From: Fidelibacterota bacterium
GTDB taxonomy: Bacteria; Fidelibacterota; Marinisomatia; Marinisomatales; TCS55
DNA length: 56,848 nt
NCBI GenBank assembly: GCA_016845785.1
Contig: JAERSH010000052.1
Coordinates: 1-56,848 of the forward strand
Direction of reading: 5' to 3'
Shown: positions 51,130 through 56,848 of the stretch, one piece after another
How positions within the stretch are numbered: position 1 is the first letter of the stretch
Layout of the letters: every line of letters begins with the position of its first letter
The notes under the pieces: generated by a model
Seen by the model: the letters and a program-made list of their open reading frames with translations, nothing else
The model's database searches: none
What the model was told of the DNA's origin: nothing
Program-made: the position numbers and the translations under genes

Positions 51130-51271
51130 GGTTGGTGAACATTTTACCCTAGATATCGAAGGGAAAGAAACAAGGTTTACCATTAAAGCCATTGAAAAGG
51201 TCACTGAATAATGATGGGTAAAAAATGAAAATGAGATGGTGTAAAATCTGCCCCTGATTAAGGTCAATATA
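51130..51271. repeat. Direct repeat copy B (greA 3' end fragment)
   Basis: A second copy of the greA 3' end and its downstream sequence (see 50364-50504). Its right end touches the stop codon of yaaA (51272), and its left end begins abruptly within greA codons, so no functional Gre protein is encoded here. Confidence 0.9.
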
Positions 51272-52045
51272 TTATGGCTGTGGCCGAATAAATACCGGCC
51301 GACTTGCTTCCGAAGCGGATTGATCATATCTATAATCACCACGGTCAAAATTCAAAATATCATGGGGGTTATCAATCCGGTTTTCAATGATGAATCGAGT
51401 CATCAGTCCCCGGGCTTTTTTCGCATAAAAAGATAAAATCCGTGCCTTCCCATTTTTCTCTTCTTTGAAAACAGGCGTAATCACATTGGCATTGAGACTC
51501 TCATTATTTACCGATTTAAAATACTCATTAGAGGCACAATTAATAATGGTTCGATCGCCATTGTTTTTTAATTCGTTCGATAAAGAATGGGAAAGGTCAT
51601 TCCCCCAAAAAGCATATAAATGATGACCCGCATTGTTGGTGAGTTTTGTTCCCATCTCTAATCGATAGGGCAACATCAAATCCAGCGGTCTTAATACACC
51701 ATAGAGTCCCGAAAGAATTCGCACACTGTTTTGCGCATAGGATAACTCTGATTCTGAAAGGGATTTTGCATCCAGACCATCATAGGTATCTCCTTTAAAA
51801 GTATAGATGGCTTCTCGCGCCGTATCAGAAGAATAGTTTGAGGTCCAATGTCGAAACCGCTCCCAGTTCACTTCAGATAGTTTGGAACTGATGCCCATTA
51901 ACGATTCCAAACCCGGTGGATCGAATGTCCGCAAAATGTTAATCAGTTCTTCCGACCGATCTAAGAATGCCGGTTGCGTATAGGCTGAACCGAATGCACA
52001 GGATGCATCAGCAAGTTTTTTTGCTGGAGATAAAAGGGTAATCAT
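51272..52045 (-). CDS. yaaA: Peroxide stress protein YaaA
   Basis: A 257-residue YaaA/DUF328 protein, associated with lowering free iron and DNA damage during peroxide stress. Characteristic segments: MITLLSPAKKLADA at the start, MGISSKLSEVNWERFRHW, TFKGDTYDGLDAKSLS, ILSGLYGVLRPLDLMLPYRLEMGT, FWGNDLSHSL, INCASNEYFKSV, and FYAKKARGLMTRFIIENRID. It is complete at normal length, with its stop directly at the border of repeat copy B. The upstream FKBP gene is 37 nt away in the same direction, so co-transcription is possible. Confidence 0.93.
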   Translation of the reverse strand: MITLLSPAKKLADASCAFGSAYTQPAFLDRSEELINILRTFDPPGLESLMGISSKLSEVNWERFRHWTSNYSSDTAREAIYTFKGDTYDGLDAKSLSESELSYAQNSVRILSGLYGVLRPLDLMLPYRLEMGTKLTNNAGHHLYAFWGNDLSHSLSNELKNNGDRTIINCASNEYFKSVNNESLNANVITPVFKEEKNGKARILSFYAKKARGLMTRFIIENRIDNPHDILNFDRGDYRYDQSASEASRPVFIRPQP

Positions 52046-52081
52046 TGGCCAGTATCGATCAACAAAGATCGATGCAATGAT

Positions 52082-52483
52082 CTATTCTACGCCAAGTAAA
52101 TCGACTTCAAAAATGAGTGTAGAGTTTGGGGGAATTACACCCATATCCCGATTCCCATAGCCTTTATGTGGCGGTATAGTTAATTTTCGTTTGCCACCCA
52201 CTTTCATGCCGGGAATACCTTCATCCCACCCTTTAATTACTTGGCCTGCGCCTACGGTAAAACGAAAAGGTGTTCGCCCGGGATTGAGTGAGGAATCAAA
52301 TTTTGTACCATCTTCAAGCCATCCCGTATAGTTTACCGTTACAATGCTGTGTTTTTCAGCTGCAACCCCATCGCCCACTTTTAAATCTTCAATTAATAGT
52401 TCACCGCTCATTGGTTCTTCCTTGTTACATCCTGCGACCAACAAAACGAGGGCCATTACAGGGATTTGCCATTTGAATTTCAT
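52082..52483 (-). CDS. FKBP-type peptidyl-prolyl isomerase lipoprotein
   Basis: A 133-residue lipoprotein: lipobox VMALVLLVAGCNKEE (Cys19), then one FKBP domain with active-site residues in place (VTVNYTGWLEDGTKFDSSLN, FTVGAGQVIKGWDEGIPGMK, TIPPHKGYGNRDMG, LIFEVDLLGVE). It should catalyse prolyl cis-trans isomerisation of envelope proteins. The start ATG at 52483 is preceded by a purine-rich tract (GGAGAAAAAAT). It is divergent from rarA about 90 nt away. It may be co-transcribed with yaaA. Confidence 0.93.
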   Translation of the reverse strand: MKFKWQIPVMALVLLVAGCNKEEPMSGELLIEDLKVGDGVAAEKHSIVTVNYTGWLEDGTKFDSSLNPGRTPFRFTVGAGQVIKGWDEGIPGMKVGGKRKLTIPPHKGYGNRDMGVIPPNSTLIFEVDLLGVE

Positions 52484-52575
52484 ATTTTTTCTCCGTTTGG
52501 AAGGGAGAAGTTTACATCAAATGACTGAATGGAATTACCGTAAATTTCGCCTCATGAAACGTATAATATTTGGTC

Positions 52576-53877
52576 ATGACCGCCACACCGTCTTTATTTA
52601 ATCAGCACCTGCCTCCATTGGCAGATCGGGTTCGTCCTGTCACCCTTTCCGATTTTGTCGGGCAGGATCATTTGATCGATTCAGATAAAATTCTGTCCAA
52701 ACTGCTGAAGCATGATCAATTATTCTCTCTCATCTTTTGGGGTCCCCCCGGCACAGGAAAAACCACCCTCGCTCGAATCGTAGCCAAACAACTGAAAGCA
52801 GATATTCATGAACTGTCTGCTGTTTCTAGTGGTGTGAAGGACTTACGAAAAGTGATTGATAAGGGCAGAGCCAACCGGGATATGGGTAAACCTACTATTT
52901 TATTTATTGATGAAATTCATCGATTCAGCAAATCTCAACAAGATGCCCTTTTGCATGCGGTAGAAGAAGGCATCGTTACCCTCATTGGCGCCACCACAGA
53001 GAATCCTTCTTTTGAGGTCATTTCTCCCCTCCTCTCTCGCTGTCGCGTGCTTACACTAAAGCATTTGTCAGCATCCCATTTAGAAGCAGTAATTGATCGG
53101 GTATTTCAAACTGATATTCAATTATCCAAAGGAACCATCTCCATTTCCGAAGATGTGCGTTCAGCATTAATTCAAGCTTCAGGCGGGGATGCCCGCAAAC
53201 TATTAAACACATTGGAATTGGCAGCCAGTTTGGTCGATCAAGATGGGGTGATTACATTAGATATTTTGACAGAGGCCCTTCAGAGCAAAACACAATTATA
53301 TGATAAAACAGGGGACTATCATTACGATACCATTTCTGCATTTATTAAATCGGTGCGAGGGTCCGATCCTGATGCGGCAGTGTATTGGTTAGCCGTCATG
53401 CTAGAAGGAGGAGAAAAACCGGAATTCATCGCAAGGCGCCTCATTATCCTCGCTTCAGAAGATATTGGCAATGCAGATCCCCAAGGGCTGACAATAGCCA
53501 CTTCCGGGTTTCAAGCGGTTCACATGATTGGGATGCCGGAAGCGGCCATTATTTTGTCTCAAGTGACCACTTATCTTGCAAGTGCGCCCAAATCCAATGC
53601 AAGCTATATGGCGGTGAACCAAGCCATGAGCAAGGTGCGGCAAGAAGGGACCCCCGGTGTGCCACTCCATCTTAGGAACGCACCGACTGGACTTATGAAG
53701 GCAATGGATCACGGGAAGGATTACGATTATCCCCATAACCATCCTGATCATTTTGTCAATGTGGATTATTTCCCCGAAGGAAAGCAGGAAACCTTTTATC
53801 AGCCCACCACGTTAGGATATGAAGAATTTATCCGAGGCCGGCTAAAAGATCTTTGGCCGGAAAGACATACTGAATGA
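52576..53877 (+). CDS. rarA: Replication-associated recombination protein RarA (MgsA)
   Basis: A 433-residue AAA+ ATPase acting at stalled replication forks. [16 protein letters not shown], Walker [16 protein letters not shown], Walker [17 protein letters not shown], sensor 1 [20 protein letters not shown] (with Arg finger region SRCRV), then [15 protein letters not shown] (sensor 2). The C-terminal tetramerisation part ([52 protein letters not shown]) is complete. ATG 52576 is preferred to a TTG two codons earlier. It overlaps the LptD-like gene by 4 nt (ATGA), an unusual pairing of DNA repair with outer-membrane assembly that probably reflects only compact packing. Confidence 0.95.
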   Translation: MTATPSLFNQHLPPLADRVRPVTLSDFVGQDHLIDSDKILSKLLKHDQLFSLIFWGPPGTGKTTLARIVAKQLKADIHELSAVSSGVKDLRKVIDKGRANRDMGKPTILFIDEIHRFSKSQQDALLHAVEEGIVTLIGATTENPSFEVISPLLSRCRVLTLKHLSASHLEAVIDRVFQTDIQLSKGTISISEDVRSALIQASGGDARKLLNTLELAASLVDQDGVITLDILTEALQSKTQLYDKTGDYHYDTISAFIKSVRGSDPDAAVYWLAVMLEGGEKPEFIARRLIILASEDIGNADPQGLTIATSGFQAVHMIGMPEAAIILSQVTTYLASAPKSNASYMAVNQAMSKVRQEGTPGVPLHLRNAPTGLMKAMDHGKDYDYPHNHPDHFVNVDYFPEGKQETFYQPTTLGYEEFIRGRLKDLWPERHTE

Positions 53878-56848
53878 ATGTGTTCCGCATCATAACATCA
53901 TTTTTGGCACTACCCCTTAATCCCCTCCTCATACGAGGAGGGGAAACGCCTTCTCGCCAAAGGCGTAAAGGAAGTTGGGGAGGTGGACTCATATTTTTAT
54001 TTATTCTCACATCACTTTCGGCCCAAGATGACCGTCTCCGATTAAAGCGAGCCGATGTGTTAGAGAACATCACTGTAGATGGTGTATCCATGCAATACCT
54101 TCGAGGGAACGTGGTTTTCACCAAGGGCGACATGATCATGAATTGTGATTGGGCCCGATTCGATCAAAAAAAGGAACAGGGCTTTCTTTTTGGAAACGTG
54201 TCTATGGTAGAAGATGTGCAAAACCTCACTTGCGACTCTTTGTTTGTGGATTCCCCCGCGGACATTATGATTGCCTATAGCAATACCCATGTATGGGATA
54301 CGACGTACAGTCTCGTAGCCGACACCCTGTTTTATTTTTCTGAACTGGATAGCGGATCGGCCAATGGAAGTGCAATCCTCGTTCAAGAACAGCAAACCAT
54401 CAAAGGCGATCGAATCGAATATGTAGATCTCCCGGAAGTAGATGGCGTTTCTTACGCGGCCCGTGGCAATGTAACCATTACAGAAGAAGGACGATTGGCC
54501 ACTTGCGGTGAAGCGGTTTACGATCGAGAAAATGGAAAAACTGTCCTCCGCATTCAGCCCCAAATTGTGGACAATGAACAGACCATATCCGGCAGTGAAA
54601 TCTATTTAGAATATGAAGATGAAGTATTGAAAAACCTATTCATCCCCAGTGATGCCCATGCCACCCATCCTTCAAATGGCATTCGTGAATGGTTTGAAGT
54701 GGTGGAGGGCGACACCACTTTTTTTGAAGATTCGCTCTATTTTTCTGATGATATGACCGGCTCGGTGCTTCGAGGATTTTTCGTGGATGGGAAATTGGAC
54801 TCTATGCGGCTGGAAGGCATGGCCACCACCCTCTACCACATCTTTGAAGATTCGGTGTACCAAGGGAAGAATGAAGCATCCGGCGACACCATTACCATGA
54901 ATTTTGGTGAAAATGATTTAGAAAAGATTTTTGTTTCTGGTGGCTCTCAAGGGACCTACACTCCCGATACCACCGGTGCCGATGTAGATGGACCTGTGAT
55001 CTATCAATCAGAAGATATTGAATATGACGTCCTCAATGAGTTCACAGACCTCCACGGGGATGCGAATATAGATTATACCAATGTGAATCTCACAGCAGGG
55101 TTTATCAATGTGGCGTGGAAAAATAATATTTTAAAGGCACTGCCTGAATCCAAACGAGATTCATCATACGGCATGATTCGTCCGTCCATGGTGGAGGGAA
55201 CAGAAGAGCCCATGATAGGCGATACCATGGTCTATAACCTGGAAACGCGCCATGGCAAAGTCATCAAAGGCACCACCAAAGCAGAAGATGGGTTTTATCA
55301 CGGCGATGAAATCCGCAATCAAGATATGGATATTTTTTATGCACAGCATGCGGCCTATACCACTTGTGATTTAGAAGACCCCCACTTCCATTTTGAAATG
55401 AATCGAATGAAAATGATTAATGAAGATAAAGTGGTGGCCAGACCTATCGTGCTTTACATTGCCAATATTCCCATTTTTGGATTACCCTTCGGCGTATTCC
55501 CTCACGAAAAGGGCGGCCGGCGTTCCGGGTGGATTATGCCCACTTACGGTACCGATGCAAGATGGGGCGGCTACATTAATGGACTGGGATACTACTGGGC
55601 CGTCAGTGAATATTTTGATTCGAAATTTACCATGAGCCTCTACGATCGGGATGGGATCACCCTTCGCTCTCAGAATCAGTACAATAAGCGATACAAATAT
55701 TCCGGCAGTTTTGATCTGGAGACGAAACAGCGATTTTCCGGTTCAATCCCCGATGAGGATAAAGATATTTATGATTTATGGTCCAACCGCCAAAGTGATT
55801 ATGTGGTGCGGTGGAACCATCGTCAGCAATTACGGAATAATCAATCGGCTGCCGTGAATGCCAGTTATTATTCCAGTGGAGACTATAACCGCCGTACAGG
55901 CATCGAACAACAGCAGCGGTTGAACCAACAAGCTGTATCCAACGCCACTTATTCGAAGCGGTGGCCCAAATCCAGAAACAGTCTCAGCATCAACTTATCT
56001 TCTCGGCGAGATCTCATGGCAGAGAAAAAAATTGACCCGAATTCTGCCTTTTATACCCAACCTGCCCGGGCCGGACAGCAGATTAATATTACCAATAACA
56101 CATTCCCTCAAATGGCCTTTTCTCACAGTCAACGGGCCCTCTTCCCCACCAAGGCAAAACAGAAAAAATGGTTTAATAATATCAATTATAATTATTCTTC
56201 ACGTTTTACCAATAATCTAAAAAATTATTATGAATCCGAAGCCTACGCCGTCAACGATAGTACTACCGGATACCGATGGCAAATGAATAACAATGAGGAT
56301 GTGGTCACCCATTCCTTTTCCGATTATATCATGGCCCACACATCGGGCATTAATATGTCTGCAAAGATATTCAAATATTTCAATGTATCTCCCAGTCTTT
56401 CCCTCCGGTCTGATTGGGTAAACCGAACCTTTGCGGGTACGGTAGATACCACCTCTGGTCAGATCGCCAAACACGAAGTGAAAGGATTTGCTACCCGTAC
56501 AACGGGATCATTCAATATCAGTATGAATACGCAAATTTATGGTCTCTTTCCTGTAAAACTTGGCAAGATGGAAGCCATTCGCCATGTGATTTCGCCATCC
56601 ATAGGATATTCTTATCGGCCGGATTTTTCGAAAGAAGTGTTTGGCATGGATCCAGGATATTATGAAGTCATCAAACAAGATAATGGCGATGTGGTATATT
56701 TTGACCGATTTTCCGGCACTCTCGCCGGGGGTACACCCAGAGGCGAGAATCAGTCCATGAATTTTTCTATGAATAATGTATTTCAGGCCAAGATCGTGGA
56801 TGGAGATAAGGAACGGAAACAGGATTTATTCTCATGGCGCATGGGTAC
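53874..56848 (+). CDS. lptD: LPS-assembly protein LptD-like, 3' end cut by window edge
   Basis: Outer-membrane protein that inserts lipopolysaccharide. The visible 991 codons start with [12 protein letters not shown], then 26 residues encoded by a palindromic element (53910-53987), then LIFLFILTSLSAQ to finish the signal peptide. Next come OstA/LptA-like beta-jellyroll repeats (MQYLRGNVVFTKGDMIMNCD, SYAARGNVTITEEGRLATCG) for about 400 residues. The LptD junction follows (YTTCDLEDPHFHFEMNRMKM, NIPIFGLPFGVFPHEKGGRR, SGWIMPTYGTD) and then the barrel. The start ATG overlaps the rarA stop. A second ATG at 53878 is out of frame. The presence of LptD argues for an LPS-bearing outer membrane. Confidence 0.9.
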   Translation, partial: MNVFRIITSFLALPLNPLLIRGGETPSRQRRKGSWGGGLIFLFILTSLSAQDDRLRLKRADVLENITVDGVSMQYLRGNVVFTKGDMIMNCDWARFDQKKEQGFLFGNVSMVEDVQNLTCDSLFVDSPADIMIAYSNTHVWDTTYSLVADTLFYFSELDSGSANGSAILVQEQQTIKGDRIEYVDLPEVDGVSYAARGNVTITEEGRLATCGEAVYDRENGKTVLRIQPQIVDNEQTISGSEIYLEYEDEVLKNLFIPSDAHATHPSNGIREWFEVVEGDTTFFEDSLYFSDDMTGSVLRGFFVDGKLDSMRLEGMATTLYHIFEDSVYQGKNEASGDTITMNFGENDLEKIFVSGGSQGTYTPDTTGADVDGPVIYQSEDIEYDVLNEFTDLHGDANIDYTNVNLTAGFINVAWKNNILKALPESKRDSSYGMIRPSMVEGTEEPMIGDTMVYNLETRHGKVIKGTTKAEDGFYHGDEIRNQDMDIFYAQHAAYTTCDLEDPHFHFEMNRMKMINEDKVVARPIVLYIANIPIFGLPFGVFPHEKGGRRSGWIMPTYGTDARWGGYINGLGYYWAVSEYFDSKFTMSLYDRDGITLRSQNQYNKRYKYSGSFDLETKQRFSGSIPDEDKDIYDLWSNRQSDYVVRWNHRQQLRNNQSAAVNASYYSSGDYNRRTGIEQQQRLNQQAVSNATYSKRWPKSRNSLSINLSSRRDLMAEKKIDPNSAFYTQPARAGQQINITNNTFPQMAFSHSQRALFPTKAKQKKWFNNINYNYSSRFTNNLKNYYESEAYAVNDSTTGYRWQMNNNEDVVTHSFSDYIMAHTSGINMSAKIFKYFNVSPSLSLRSDWVNRTFAGTVDTTSGQIAKHEVKGFATRTTGSFNISMNTQIYGLFPVKLGKMEAIRHVISPSIGYSYRPDFSKEVFGMDPGYYEVIKQDNGDVVYFDRFSGTLAGGTPRGENQSMNFSMNNVFQAKIVDGDKERKQDLFSWRMG
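53910..53987. repeat. 78-bp palindromic element in frame within lptD signal peptide
   Basis: Two hairpins side by side: CCCCTCCTC/GAGGAGGGG (53922-53943, loop ATAC) and ACGCCTT/AAGGCGT (53946-53966), with outer CTACCCC... and ...GGGGAGGTGG arms. It is exactly 26 codons (13-38 of lptD), with no stop. Sequences of this 'CCCCTCCT...GGAGGTGG' kind are known dispersed repeats in several bacteria (recollection). Confidence 0.8.

Noticed and set aside
50446-51271. CRISPR array or phage attachment core
   Set aside because: There are only two copies of a long repeat, the hairpins differ from each other, and no integrase or cas gene is present.
53878-53909. ATG at 53878 as start of the LptD-like gene
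   Set aside because: It is out of frame with the LptD sequence; the ATG at 53874 in the ATGA overlap is in frame through the whole window.

Overview
The window reads as chromosomal DNA of a free-living, Gram-negative, probably marine bacterium. I infer Candidatus Marinimicrobia (SAR406 / Neomarinimicrobiota) or a close relative in the Fibrobacterota-Chlorobiota-Bacteroidota neighbourhood. The grounds are TonB-dependent receptors with a carboxypeptidase-regulatory-like front domain, secreted proteins ending in the 'NYPNPFN' FlgD/T9SS-type-A-like domain, a PorV/PorQ-type outer-membrane protein, an LptD-like LPS-assembly protein, an exosortase-like protein, and moderate-to-low GC. No marker gene fixes the phylum. 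Coding density is high: most genes abut or overlap by 1-4 nt (TAATG, ATGA, TTGA, GTGA), and only one stretch (50446-51271) lacks a confident protein gene over more than 300 bases.

Layout. 1-7189 (-): a tightly coupled run of exported peptidases (M28, then M20), a YCF48-like beta-propeller, an NAD(P)-binding protein and a gamma-glutamyltransferase cut by the window edge. 7364-12340: a small membrane protein, the tRNA-hydroxylating rhodanese TrhO, a glutathione-S-transferase-like gene that I read as a selenoprotein (in-frame TGA plus hairpin), a nitrilase-superfamily protein, an SMP-30-like propeller and a saccharopine-dehydrogenase-like protein. 12431-23691: TonB receptor, amidase, lipoprotein, amidohydrolase, an exosortase with a membrane partner, and two secreted proteins with sorting-like C-termini. 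23831-31055 (+): a three-gene cassette of TonB receptor, giant surface protein and PorV-like barrel. 31065-34192 (-): peptidoglycan-peptide recycling (NlpC/P60, LdcA) together with SpmA/SpmB. 34296-37620: HAD, Nudix, ROK, small membrane protein, SDR. 37727-41917 (-): a secreted EF-hand / zinc-finger protein, a secretin and its lipoprotein neighbour. 42116-47089 (+): PhoH, DUF5362-like protein, and a nucleotide-transporter-like protein with HEAT repeats and a cyclic-nucleotide-binding domain. 47110-56848: degenerate UshA-like protein, GIY-YIG nuclease, YidD fusion, ExbB-like fragment, GreA, tRNA-Thr inside a duplicated segment, YaaA, FKBP, RarA, and LptD (cut by the window end).

The two strongest unusual signals are as follows. 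(i) The GST-like gene at 8646-9287 has TGA exactly where the family has its catalytic Cys (FRR-U-PWAMRARM). A 13-bp bulged stem with a GG-containing apical loop follows 2 nt later, as expected for a bacterial SECIS. (ii) Palindromic repeat elements sit in frame in the N-terminal signal-peptide regions of three exported proteins (a YCF48-like protein, a YidD fusion, and LptD, where the element splits the signal peptide). The same family of palindromes clusters round tRNA-Thr(CGT), between two 141-bp copies of the greA 3' end. I saw no CRISPR array, transposase, integrase or rRNA gene.
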